From Flammeovirgaceae bacterium UBA976 (lineage in GTDB: Bacteria; Bacteroidota; Bacteroidia; Cytophagales; Cyclobacteriaceae), in contig DBBU01000009.1 of the NCBI GenBank assembly GCA_002292365.1, forward strand, positions 22,669 to 86,668: a stretch of DNA of 64,000 nucleotides. The letters run 5' to 3'. Positions 36,638 through 45,110 of the stretch are shown piece by piece (within the stretch, counting starts at the first letter, position 1; the number at the start of each line of letters is the position of its first letter). A model generated the notes under the pieces. That model was not told the origin of the DNA and ran no database searches. It was given only the letters and a program-made list of their open reading frames with translations. A program made the position numbers and the translations under genes.

Positions 36638-36763
36638 TTTAATGATGCTCTAAAGAGACTTGATTTTCCATTTATAAATTAATCTAGGTTAATTGCCTAT
36701 AAATTTTAATTTGTGAATTTTATTTATTCAATGTTATTATCTTTCTAAAAAACAAAAGATGAG

Positions 36764-37171
36764 ATGTTTAAAAAATTAATGAGTACGCAGTTGCGTCCCG
36801 GTACCGTAAATTTTGGATTGCTATTTTTGAGGGTGACTTTAGGGGGCATGATGCTCACGCATGGTTATGGTAAGTTTTTAAGATTATTGGACGGCAATTT
36901 TAAATTTGGAGATCCTTTGGGTATTGGCTCAGAACTGTCATTTGTATTGGTCGTATTGGCTGAGTTTTTTGCAGCCATTGGCTTAATATTTGGTTTTTGG
37001 ACGCGGATAAATGCTTTTTTGTTGTCTTTTACCATGTTTGTCGCGGCTTTTATCAGTCATGGTGATGATCCTTTTTCCAAGCAAGAAAAGCCCTTAATGT
37101 TTTTAGCTGTATTTCTGGTTTTGATGTTTGTGGGTGGGGGTAAACATTCTATAGATGATAAAATCAATTAA
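36764..37171 (+). CDS. DoxX family membrane protein
   Basis: A 135-residue protein with four hydrophobic segments. The signature GLLFLRVTLGGMMLTHGYGK and the later LAEFFAAIGLIFGFWTRINA match the DoxX family. DoxX proteins are part of thiosulfate:quinone oxidoreductases or of redox-stress complexes; the function of most is unsettled. It is followed by a Crp/Fnr regulator after a gap of 150 bp with a possible terminator hairpin. Confidence 0.9.
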   Translation: MFKKLMSTQLRPGTVNFGLLFLRVTLGGMMLTHGYGKFLRLLDGNFKFGDPLGIGSELSFVLVVLAEFFAAIGLIFGFWTRINAFLLSFTMFVAAFISHGDDPFSKQEKPLMFLAVFLVLMFVGGGKHSIDDKIN

Positions 37172-37185
37172 AAACTGGTTTTTTT

Positions 37186-37206
37186 AGGCTAACCCTAGCC
37201 TCTTTT
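37186..37206 (+). terminator. Likely intrinsic terminator after the DoxX gene
   Basis: A perfect 6-bp stem (AGGCTA at 37186-37191 pairs with TAGCCT at 37196-37201) with a 4-base loop, 15 bp after the DoxX stop, followed by CTTTT. The T tract is short, so termination may be partial. Confidence 0.5.
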
Positions 37207-37321
37207 GAACAGACTACTTTTTAAAAGTTCAAAAGCTCATCACCATAAGCGTAAATTAACAAATAGTCAAAGCGGTTTAGAAAAATGCGCTTTCTTCTTT
37301 CAAAGATTTAAATGATCTGAT

Positions 37322-37852
37322 ATGTCTCCATCCCCGTTTTTACCTCTACAAGATCTCAACGCACAGATAAAGTTCTTTAAAAAAGGAACGATTCTTCAAA
37401 ATAAAGGGGAAGTACATTTGAAAGCTTTTTATATCAAAAAAGGACTGGTAAGAAGTTATACGATTGACAGCAAAGGCAAACAGCATGTTTTCATGTTTGC
37501 GCCGGAGGAATGGATTATTGGAGATATTGAGGCATATCAATATGAGCATCCCACGGAATTATTCATAGATTGTTTAGAGGATACGGAATTGATTAAGTTA
37601 AAAATAGATCACCTATATCAAGATCAGTTAAGTCATGATCAACTCAAAAAAAATTTACGTTTGCTGGGTAGAAGGGTCGGTTTGTTACAACGTCGGGTAT
37701 TGATGCTTATGAGTGCCACTGCTGGTGAACGGTACGCATTATTTCTCAAGGATTACCCCTTATTACCCAATCGAATCCCACAATATATGATCGCCTCTTA
37801 TTTAGGAATTACTCCTGAAGCCCTTAGTAAAATAAGAAGTCAAAAAACTTAA
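37322..37852 (+). CDS. Crp/Fnr family transcriptional regulator
   Basis: A 176-residue regulator with an N-terminal cyclic-nucleotide-binding-like beta-barrel (about 12-110) and a C-terminal winged helix-turn-helix. The phrase YIKKGLVRSYTIDSKGKQ followed by HVFMFAPEEWIIGDIEAY, and the HTH helix IASYLGITPEALSKIRS, are typical of the small Crp/Fnr regulators common in Bacteroidota. No Cys cluster or typical cAMP-binding arginine is obvious, so its ligand is unknown. It lies between DoxX and NTF2-like genes and may control them. Confidence 0.9.
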   Translation: MSPSPFLPLQDLNAQIKFFKKGTILQNKGEVHLKAFYIKKGLVRSYTIDSKGKQHVFMFAPEEWIIGDIEAYQYEHPTELFIDCLEDTELIKLKIDHLYQDQLSHDQLKKNLRLLGRRVGLLQRRVLMLMSATAGERYALFLKDYPLLPNRIPQYMIASYLGITPEALSKIRSQKT

Positions 37853-37947
37853 TAGAATTAGTTTAGTGTTAAACTTCTTAATTTAGATTAATGCACCCTG
37901 CTTATTTTTTTGAAATCTTTGCGTTATAATTTAATTAAACAAAAAAG

Positions 37948-38301
37948 ATGAGCAATTTAGATAAGACCAAACATATTTACGCGCAGGTGGGACAAGGAAA
38001 GTTATTGGAAGCATTCGAAGCAAACTATGCTGAAAATATCCTGATGGAAGAACCTTCAGGAAGACGAGAAGGTAAAGAGGCCTGCCGTCAGTATGAAGAA
38101 CAATTTTTAAATAATGTGGAAGTTTTTCATAACCTTGAGATAAAAGCAATATCAGAAGACATAGATAAAGGAAAGGTTTTTGTAGAAGTAACGATGGACA
38201 TTACTTTTAAAGGAGGAAAGCGTATCAATATGGAGCAAGTAGCGGTGCAGCAATGGGAGCAAGGCCAAATTGTGCATGAGCGATTTTATTACAACGCTTA
38301 A
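37948..38301 (+). CDS. NTF2-like (SnoaL) family protein
   Basis: A 117-residue single-domain protein. The start DKTKHIYAQVGQGKLLEAFE and the rest, with MEEPSGRREGKEACRQYEEQ and INMEQVAVQQWEQGQIVHER, fit the cone-shaped SnoaL/NTF2 fold. Such proteins bind or convert small molecules or serve as stress-linked domains; no catalytic residues can be named. It is near the Crp/Fnr gene and before a small ferredoxin-fold protein. Confidence 0.75.
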   Translation: MSNLDKTKHIYAQVGQGKLLEAFEANYAENILMEEPSGRREGKEACRQYEEQFLNNVEVFHNLEIKAISEDIDKGKVFVEVTMDITFKGGKRINMEQVAVQQWEQGQIVHERFYYNA

Positions 38302-38385
38302 TCATTTATTTTATTAAATATCTCTTCCTTGATAAGATCATTTTTTTTTCATATTTGGTATTATTTACCAAAAACAATTAACAGA

Positions 38386-38649
38386 ATGAATTTAGTTTTA
38401 AAAATATCTTGTAATAATTATACTGCTTGGAAAAAAGATTTTGATTCGCACAAAGAACGAACAGCCGTTTGTGACCAAACCAAAACAACCGTTGGTAAAA
38501 TCGACGATAAGAGTTGTATGGTCATGCTCTATGATGTCGATATAGCGGGCATGCAGCAATTAATGAGCTCAGATTATCTAAAACAGTTGACAGAAAAATT
38601 AGAGATAGTTAACGAAGAAATGCATTCCTTCGAACCATTAGAGCAATAA
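38386..38649 (+). CDS. Small dimeric alpha-beta-barrel protein (DUF3764-like), tentative
   Basis: An 87-residue protein starting MNLVLKISCNNYTAWKKDFD. The pattern of strand, helix with W and D, and a later CMVMLYDVDIAGMQQLMSSD looks like the ferredoxin-like DUF3764/monooxygenase-like fold. The start at 38386 fits better than the ATG at 38329, whose extra 19 residues are unlike the family. It is 84 bp downstream of the NTF2-like gene and ends before a strong terminator. The function is not known. Confidence 0.6.
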   Translation: MNLVLKISCNNYTAWKKDFDSHKERTAVCDQTKTTVGKIDDKSCMVMLYDVDIAGMQQLMSSDYLKQLTEKLEIVNEEMHSFEPLEQ

Positions 38650-38675
38650 ATGAAAACGAATTCATAAGATGATTG

Positions 38676-38706
38676 AATACCCTCTCATTTGGAGGGTATT
38701 TTTTTG
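38676..38706 (+). terminator. Intrinsic terminator
   Basis: A 9-bp stem (AATACCCTC at 38676-38684 against GAGGGTATT at 38692-38700) with a 7-base loop is followed by a T tract to 38705. It ends the plus-strand transcript 26 bp after the stop at 38649, and being symmetrical it may also serve the convergent smc gene, whose stop is at 38722. Confidence 0.85.
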
Positions 38707-38721
38707 CGTTTATGTCAGATA

Positions 38722-41700
38722 TTAAGCTAATGCTCTCAGATCGACAGGGATGACTTTTGAGATGCCTTGTTCGATCATGGTGATGCCATAGATAAGGTCG
38801 GTGCTGGACATCGTCCGCTTGTTATGGGTAACGATAATGAATTGTGAATCCTTTGAAAACTCACGAATAATTTGATTGAATTTATCAATATTGGCATCGT
38901 CTAAAGGAGCATCTACCTCATCAAAAATACAAAAAGGGGCGGGTTTAATCAGATATATTGCGAAGAGCAAAGCAGTAGCCGTTAAAGTTTTTTCACCACC
39001 AGACAATTGATTGATGGTCAATGGTCGCTTTCCTTTTGGCTTGGCAATAATATCAATGGGGGACTCTAAAGGATCATCTGGTCTTGTTAAATTTAAATCA
39101 CAATCATCTTCTTCTGTAAATAAGGTCCTAAATACTTTAACGAAATTCTTTTTAATACTCTCAAATGAACTTAAAAAAGTTTCTTTGGCCACTGCATCAA
39201 TTTCTCCAATAGTGGAGATTAATGTATCTTTTGCCTTCAGTAGATCTTCTTTTTGGGTGATGATAAAATTATAGCGCTCTTTGATTTCATCGTAAGCTTC
39301 CATAGCCATCGGATTGATAGCTCCCATGCTTTCGAGTTTTGTTTTAGAGATTTTAACTTGGTCCTCAAGGGCATCAAAGCCTAGTTTTTCATATGCAGGC
39401 TCTAACTCATTATCTTCTATATTTTCTAAGGTAACATTGAATTCAACCGATAAACGGTCTTTTATAGAATTAAGATTCATTTTAGCATCACTTAGTCTCT
39501 CTCTCCATTCCATCAACAACTGATCTGCAGACTCTCGATTATTCTGAATTTCTTTGAGATTTTTTTCTTGTACTTCAATGTTTCCTCGATGTTGATAATA
39601 GGCTTTTTCAGCTTTGCTTAAAGCCAATTCGAAGCTTTCTTTTTGAGCGTACATTTCGACAAGTTGATCATCTTCTGTAACGGTATTACTAATTAATTGA
39701 TTTAAGTCTTTTTCGCTATTTTTAAGATCTTCTTGATCATGCAAAATACGTTTTGTGCTATTTTGAAAGGATTCTTCTTTGTGAAGGATTTCTTGAGCAA
39801 TGCGATCTACTTTGTTTTTTTCCTCAACGTACATGACATTGGCTTCATTGTAACCCGATGAGTCTGCAGCCAATAATTGGTTTAGTTTCTCAACAGATAG
39901 TTTTTTCTCATTAACCTTATGCTCTGACTCAATGAGACTTGCTTGTTTTTCCTTTTGCTGGGGTTGTAGGAGCTTAATTTCTTCACGGATGACCTTTATC
40001 TGATTTTCAATATCTTCTTTCCTTGTGGTATTTGAGTTGAGTAAGCTGAAAAACTGTTCTTGCCGAGTTTTAAAGGTAGCATAAGATTCATTTATTTTAT
40101 TTATCTCATCTTTTAAACCCTCCAATTCAACTAATTTATCTTTTAACTTGATCTTTTCAAATTCGTTTTGACTTTCAAGTAATTTTTGAGATAACATTTG
40201 CTGTTGGTGCTTCAATTTTTTGATTTCGATAGATAAGGTTTCTAGATTTTTGGCCCTACCAATTCTTTTACCCTCAAATAAGCCTACAGAACCACCGGAG
40301 ATGCTGTAGGTTTTATGAATGATTTTACCTGACTTTTCAATCAATACAAGTTCATCAGCCCCTTGGGGTTTACTGCCTTCATATATGTATACATTATGAA
40401 GTAAAAACGTAATTAGCTTTGTGTATTTAATGTCATAATCAATCAGCTCAGTGGCAGATTGCAAACTATCAATGGGCAGGATATCATGGGGTTTAAAGGT
40501 TTCTAAAAGTTCCATGATGAAAAAATGTGCTTTACCCTTATTGCCATCACTAAGTAGTGCGATGGCCTCTACAGCATCAACCACTTTGTCAAAGACATAA
40601 TGGTTCATATAAGGCTCTAAAAAGTTCTCTATACAGACCCTATAATCGACGGGGCAGGCAATGACATCGGAAAGCAGGGGAGTGTTTTTCCACTGACTTT
40701 TCTCCTTTAAAAACTTGATGGCTTCAGGGAATCCTTCCAAGTTGTCAATCAGTGATTTAGTCAGACTATATTCATTTTGTTTGGCATCTAGGTTTCTATT
40801 GACCAAATTAAATTCATCTTTGATCAAGTAAATTTTACTAATCAAAGCTTTTTTCTTTTCATCTAAGCTTTTTTGTTCTTTAAATAGTTTATCGAAAATG
40901 GATTGCTTTTGTTCTTTTTCTAAAACGATTTCATTGACCTTTATGTCAAACTCCTGTAGACTATTATTGTGATCAGATGAATCACTATTGGTTTTTTCAA
41001 ACTCAACTTTGAGCGTATTTAATTGAATTTCTTTAATTTCCAAGTTTTTGGAGTATTGAAAGACCGATTCACGTGCATTCAAATAGATTTGATTACTGAT
41101 ATCCAATTGACCCTGCGCCTCTCGGGTAGCCTGTTGTTGGGTCTCAAATTTTTCTTTCATTAAATTTAAGGATTCAAAATGAGTTGTTAAATCATTTTCT
41201 GCTATACCAAATGTCTTTTTTAATCCTTGAATAGCGAAAGAAGATCTATCAGCACTTTCCTGATCACGATTAATTTGATTTTTTAATTGGTCAATTTTAT
41301 CCTGAAGATATCGCTGTCTGGCCACTTTGATTTTCTTTTCATTTTCATAAGATCGAATACTGTGAACATGATCATTTAATGATTTTTGTTGGCCAGTCAG
41401 TACTTTTTCTTTGATAATAAGATCGGACTTTAATTTTTCTATTACTACCTCTTCTTTTAAGAGTTGTGTGTTTAGGGCCTGCTTTTTATCATTTTCAATG
41501 GCAATCCGTTTTTGAGTATTGTCAAAAGTCTCTTGTTGATTGAAGATGCCTTTACGAGCCATACTGATACTTAAAAGCCGATAATCTTTCTTTATTTCAT
41601 AGTATTTTTTAGCCTGCTTTGCCTGTTTCTCCAGAGATTTGAGATTTTTTTCAATTTCATAAAGGACGTCCTCTACGCGATCTAAATCTGCATCTGTATC

Positions 41701-42252
41701 ACTTAACTTTTTTAAAGTTTCTTTTTTTCTTTTTTTAAACTTTGAAATACCTGCAGCTTCTTCAAACAAACTTCGCCTGGAATGATCTTTGTCGTTAAGT
41801 AAATCATCAATCATCTTTAATTCGATGATGGCATAGGAATTGGAGGCGATTCCGGTATCTAAAAATAGGTTGGTAATATCCTTGAGTCTACAGGTTACTC
41901 CGTTGAGTTGATATTCACTCTCTCCTGATCGATAAAACCGCCTACTGATGGTCACCTGGTTGTATTCAGTGGGGAGTAAGTTTTTGGTATTATCAAAACT
42001 TATAGATACTTCGGAGAGTTGTGTAGGTTTTCTGGCTTTGGTTCCATTAAAAATGATATTATCCATTTTATCAGATCTTAAGATCCTTGATTTTTGCTCA
42101 CCTAAGACCCATCTAATAGCATCAACCACATTAGATTTTCCGCAACCATTTGGACCAACGATTCCAGTAATTCCTTGATCGAAATTGATGACTACTTTAT
42201 CTGCAAAGCTTTTAAAGCCTTTTATTTCTAAGCGGGTTAATTGCATAGACAA
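38722..42252 (-). CDS. smc: Chromosome segregation protein SMC
   Basis: A 1176-residue condensin core ATPase. The N-terminal Walker A is in GITGIVGPNGCGKSNVVDAI, with RWVLGEQ next. Long coiled coils (about 170-500 and 670-1000) flank a hinge (about 515-645). The C-terminal end has the ABC signature TINQLSGGEKTLTATALLFA, Walker B FCIFDEVDAPLDDANIDKF, and the D-loop. SMC compacts and segregates the chromosome as a dimer with ScpA and ScpB, which are not in the window. Full length and intact. The gene is convergent with the small ferredoxin-fold gene and divergent from the following hypothetical gene. Confidence 0.97.
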   Translation of the reverse strand: MSMQLTRLEIKGFKSFADKVVINFDQGITGIVGPNGCGKSNVVDAIRWVLGEQKSRILRSDKMDNIIFNGTKARKPTQLSEVSISFDNTKNLLPTEYNQVTISRRFYRSGESEYQLNGVTCRLKDITNLFLDTGIASNSYAIIELKMIDDLLNDKDHSRRSLFEEAAGISKFKKRKKETLKKLSDTDADLDRVEDVLYEIEKNLKSLEKQAKQAKKYYEIKKDYRLLSISMARKGIFNQQETFDNTQKRIAIENDKKQALNTQLLKEEVVIEKLKSDLIIKEKVLTGQQKSLNDHVHSIRSYENEKKIKVARQRYLQDKIDQLKNQINRDQESADRSSFAIQGLKKTFGIAENDLTTHFESLNLMKEKFETQQQATREAQGQLDISNQIYLNARESVFQYSKNLEIKEIQLNTLKVEFEKTNSDSSDHNNSLQEFDIKVNEIVLEKEQKQSIFDKLFKEQKSLDEKKKALISKIYLIKDEFNLVNRNLDAKQNEYSLTKSLIDNLEGFPEAIKFLKEKSQWKNTPLLSDVIACPVDYRVCIENFLEPYMNHYVFDKVVDAVEAIALLSDGNKGKAHFFIMELLETFKPHDILPIDSLQSATELIDYDIKYTKLITFLLHNVYIYEGSKPQGADELVLIEKSGKIIHKTYSISGGSVGLFEGKRIGRAKNLETLSIEIKKLKHQQQMLSQKLLESQNEFEKIKLKDKLVELEGLKDEINKINESYATFKTRQEQFFSLLNSNTTRKEDIENQIKVIREEIKLLQPQQKEKQASLIESEHKVNEKKLSVEKLNQLLAADSSGYNEANVMYVEEKNKVDRIAQEILHKEESFQNSTKRILHDQEDLKNSEKDLNQLISNTVTEDDQLVEMYAQKESFELALSKAEKAYYQHRGNIEVQEKNLKEIQNNRESADQLLMEWRERLSDAKMNLNSIKDRLSVEFNVTLENIEDNELEPAYEKLGFDALEDQVKISKTKLESMGAINPMAMEAYDEIKERYNFIITQKEDLLKAKDTLISTIGEIDAVAKETFLSSFESIKKNFVKVFRTLFTEEDDCDLNLTRPDDPLESPIDIIAKPKGKRPLTINQLSGGEKTLTATALLFAIYLIKPAPFCIFDEVDAPLDDANIDKFNQIIREFSKDSQFIIVTHNKRTMSSTDLIYGITMIEQGISKVIPVDLRALA

Positions 42253-42310
42253 AAATAATTTTGTTTTGGTGCCAAACTAGTAAAATTAGGCTATTTTTAA
42301 CTTTAATATT

Positions 42311-42790
42311 ATGGACAACATTCAAAATTGGATATACCTCATACTAGGTGCGATATATTTTTTATCGAAGTTAAGAAAAAAGAACAAATCAGCCCGTCCT
42401 GAATCGCAAGATAAAGGGAGTACTGTGAAAAAGAAAGTCAAAACTTTCGAAGAATTATTGGGAGAATTTACAGGTTTGAATGCGCTAGATAAAGTTGATA
42501 ATGAAGAGGTTACAGTCACAAAAAATGAGAAAATGGCTAATGTTGAGACTGAGAATACTATTATTCAAAATTCAATTTCAAAGGATCAAATACCCGAACC
42601 TGTTTCGGAGTTGACTTTTCCAAAAATTGCATCCCTAAATAAAAATCAGCATTTAAAAGAATATGAGATAGAAGATTCTCAAGACAGACATAAACAAATT
42701 ACTGCTCGTGAAATCAGAAAAGAGTTTAAATCTACAAGAGATCTCAAAAAAGTCATTATTTTAAGCGAAATACTCAGGAGAAAATACTGA
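42311..42790 (+). CDS. Small membrane-anchored hypothetical protein
   Basis: A 159-residue protein that I do not recognise. It begins with a membrane helix (IQNWIYLILGAIYFLSKLRK, about 4-23) followed by a basic stretch and a long charged, low-complexity region without cysteines. Such anchors with a disordered tail are common in Bacteroidota between smc and other genes, but no function can be assigned. The C-terminal part (TAREIRKEFKSTRDLKKVII, then LSEILRRKY) has a short helix-rich end that could be a docking motif. It is convergent with gltA, 17 bp apart. Confidence 0.6.
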   Translation: MDNIQNWIYLILGAIYFLSKLRKKNKSARPESQDKGSTVKKKVKTFEELLGEFTGLNALDKVDNEEVTVTKNEKMANVETENTIIQNSISKDQIPEPVSELTFPKIASLNKNQHLKEYEIEDSQDRHKQITAREIRKEFKSTRDLKKVIILSEILRRKY

Positions 42791-42812
42791 TAATATAGTT
42801 TGGGTTATTATC
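42789..42812. terminator. Possible weak bidirectional terminator between convergent genes
   Basis: An AT-rich inverted repeat (GATAATA at 42789-42795 against TATTATC at 42806-42812) spans the gap between two convergent genes. The stem is weak and no long T tract follows, so the call is tentative. Confidence 0.3.
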
Positions 42813-44094
42813 GTTGACTTAAAGGTAGATACGCTCTTTTAGTCTGCCCTATATAAATTTGTCTGGGACGTCCAATCGGCTCCTGATTTCCCCGCATTTC
42901 TTGCCATTGCGCAATCCAACCAGGTAATCTACCGAGGGCAAACATGACAGTAAACATTTCAGTTGGAATACCCAATGCACGATAAATGATTCCTGAATAA
43001 AAATCTACATTGGGATAGAGCTTTCTTTCCACAAAATAAGAATCAGCCAATGCTTTTTCTTCTAATCCTTTGGCTATATCCAAAATAGGATCTTGAACGC
43101 CAAGAGCAGTTAAAACCTCATCTGCAGCTTTCTTGATAATTTTGGCTCTGGGATCAAAATTTTTGTATACCCGATGTCCAAAACCCATCAGCCTGAAAGG
43201 ATCTTTTTTGTCTTTTGCCTTGTCCATCCATTTTTGAATATTACCTCCGTCTGCTCTTATGGATTCCAGCATATCAATGACCGCTTGATTTGCTCCACCA
43301 TGCAAAGGTCCCCACAAGGCATTGATCCCTGCCGATATAGAGGCATACAGACTTGCTTGAGATGAACCTACAATACGTACAGTACTGGCTGAACAATTTT
43401 GTTCATGATCAGCATGCAGAATTAAGAGCTTATCTAGCGCTTTGGTAACCACTGGATTGATATCATAGGACATGGTAGGTAAAGCAAACATCATGTGAAG
43501 AAAGTTGCTACAATAATCTAAATTATTATTGGGATAATTAACTGGCTGACCCATTTTTTTCTTGTATGACCAAGCGGCGAAAGTAGGCATTTTGGCCAAT
43601 AGGCGAATGATACTTAAGTTGATGGCCTCAGGACTTCTATCTAAATTTGTACTCTTTGGATAAAATGCATTTAATGCCGTTACCAATGAAGAAAGTACTC
43701 CCATAGGATGACTTGTAGAGGGAAATCCATCAAGTATCGTTTTGAAATCTTCATGTACTAGGGTGTGTTGTGTAGTCGCATTTTGGAATGCGGCCAGTTC
43801 TACTGCAGTAGGTAACTCCCCATAGATGAGTAAATAGGATACCTCAGTAAAAGTTGAATGGTCAGCCAATTGTTCGATGGGATAACCACGGTAGTTCAAA
43901 ATCCCGGTTTCTCCATCTAAAAAAGTAATTGCAGACTTTGTGGATCCGGTATTTTTGAACCCAGGATCCAATGTGATAATACCTGATTGAATCCTCAATT
44001 TACTTATGTCGATGGCTAATTCATTTTCTGTACCTCTTATGATGGGTAGCTCATAGGGTTTACCATCTACAATTATTTGAGCAAATTCTGACAT
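42808..44094 (-). CDS. gltA: Citrate synthase
   Basis: A 428-residue type I citrate synthase joining acetyl-CoA and oxaloacetate. Catalytic regions are ILHADHEQNCSASTVRIVGS (His in LHADHE), WGPLHGGANQAVIDML and GFGHRVYKNFDPRAKIIK (active-site His). The length and the N-terminal small domain fit the hexameric Gram-negative form. PEP carboxylase, which feeds the same cycle with oxaloacetate, is the next plus-strand gene after the SPFH gene. The SPFH gene lies 27 bp upstream in the same direction and probably shares the transcript. Confidence 0.97.
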   Translation of the reverse strand: MSEFAQIIVDGKPYELPIIRGTENELAIDISKLRIQSGIITLDPGFKNTGSTKSAITFLDGETGILNYRGYPIEQLADHSTFTEVSYLLIYGELPTAVELAAFQNATTQHTLVHEDFKTILDGFPSTSHPMGVLSSLVTALNAFYPKSTNLDRSPEAINLSIIRLLAKMPTFAAWSYKKKMGQPVNYPNNNLDYCSNFLHMMFALPTMSYDINPVVTKALDKLLILHADHEQNCSASTVRIVGSSQASLYASISAGINALWGPLHGGANQAVIDMLESIRADGGNIQKWMDKAKDKKDPFRLMGFGHRVYKNFDPRAKIIKKAADEVLTALGVQDPILDIAKGLEEKALADSYFVERKLYPNVDFYSGIIYRALGIPTEMFTVMFALGRLPGWIAQWQEMRGNQEPIGRPRQIYIGQTKRAYLPLSQR

Positions 44095-44121
44095 TCTACT
44101 AAATGATATGTTTAGATTTTA

Positions 44122-44949
44122 TTAATTATTTCCTCCAAGAATAAGGGGTAGCCCATCCTTACCACTACCAATAATAATTGTTTTGGCATTCGGTGATTTG
44201 GATAGCTCAATCGTTGCTTCAATACCTCTCATTTTCAATAGTTCATCTGTCAAACTATTATTAATAATCTTGTTAGCGATCGCCTCGCCATCGGCTGCAA
44301 TACGCTTTCTCTCAGCTTCACTTTGCTCTTTATCCAACCGGAATTGATAAGCCAATGCTTCTTGTTCTTGCTTTAGCTTGTTTTCTATTGCTTTTTTAAT
44401 TTGTTCAGGAAGCGATATAGATCGAATGAGTAGGGCTCTCATAACAATACTGTTTCCAGGTGAAGCCAACACCGCAGCCGCTTCAGTTTTAATGGCACTT
44501 TCAACCTCCGGCCGTTTGGTAGAATAAATTTCCTCTGCAGTGTACCTACCGGTCACTTGTCTGACCGTTGATCTTACCTCAGGTATGACCAAACGGCGGA
44601 TATAATCTTTTTGAAATGTCTCATGAATTTCGCCAATAGAATCGTACATAGGATGAAATCTTACGGTCACGTCGATATTGATACTCAATCCACTCTTATC
44701 GAGTACATCCATAGTTTCTTCAATTTGATTCTCAGAAACATCATATACATATACTTCATTCCAAGGAGCTTTCACATGAAATCCAGGTTCGAAGATATTG
44801 TCTTTGTCCAACCCACCACTGAACTTCTTAAACATAACTGCTCTTTCGGTCGCTTGTATGGTGAAGAATATACTATTTGATATAGAAAAAAGGACCAGTA
44901 GCGAAGCTCCTAAAATTAGCAAAAGGGGTAAATATTTTCGATTATCCAT
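44122..44949 (-). CDS. SPFH/prohibitin family protein
   Basis: A 275-residue prohibitin-like protein. One N-terminal membrane helix (about 9-31) is followed by the SPFH domain, with FKKFSGGLDKDNIFEPGFHV and DVTVRFHPMYDSIGEIHETF, and then a C-terminal coiled coil (EQEALAYQFRLDKEQSEAER). The fold and sequence are close to prohibitins and HflC. These proteins form large membrane rings that guard membrane proteases and organise lipids. No FtsH gene is next to it. It is cotranscribed with gltA. Confidence 0.9.
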   Translation of the reverse strand: MDNRKYLPLLLILGASLLVLFSISNSIFFTIQATERAVMFKKFSGGLDKDNIFEPGFHVKAPWNEVYVYDVSENQIEETMDVLDKSGLSINIDVTVRFHPMYDSIGEIHETFQKDYIRRLVIPEVRSTVRQVTGRYTAEEIYSTKRPEVESAIKTEAAAVLASPGNSIVMRALLIRSISLPEQIKKAIENKLKQEQEALAYQFRLDKEQSEAERKRIAADGEAIANKIINNSLTDELLKMRGIEATIELSKSPNAKTIIIGSGKDGLPLILGGNN

Positions 44950-45062
44950 ATTTATAGTTTTTTTTGAAGTGCAAATATAGGTGTCAAATGTTTACTGACA
45001 GATAAATTATCCGGTTTTCCTTATTAATATTGTGGTGCACCCCCCGTTTTTGACGATTCGAG

Positions 45063-45094
45063 AAAAAAAAAGAGTCTGGCTTATGTTTAGACTC
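45063..45094 (-). terminator. Minus-strand terminator-like hairpin just upstream of ppc
   Basis: On the minus strand the order is GAGTCT, an 11-base loop, AGACTC and then nine T. This is a textbook terminator layout. It lies 16 bp before the ATG of ppc and would stop antisense transcripts entering the SPFH-gltA unit; the hairpin would also form in the ppc leader. Confidence 0.5.
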
Positions 45095-45110
45095 ATAAAA
45101 TAAATCATTT

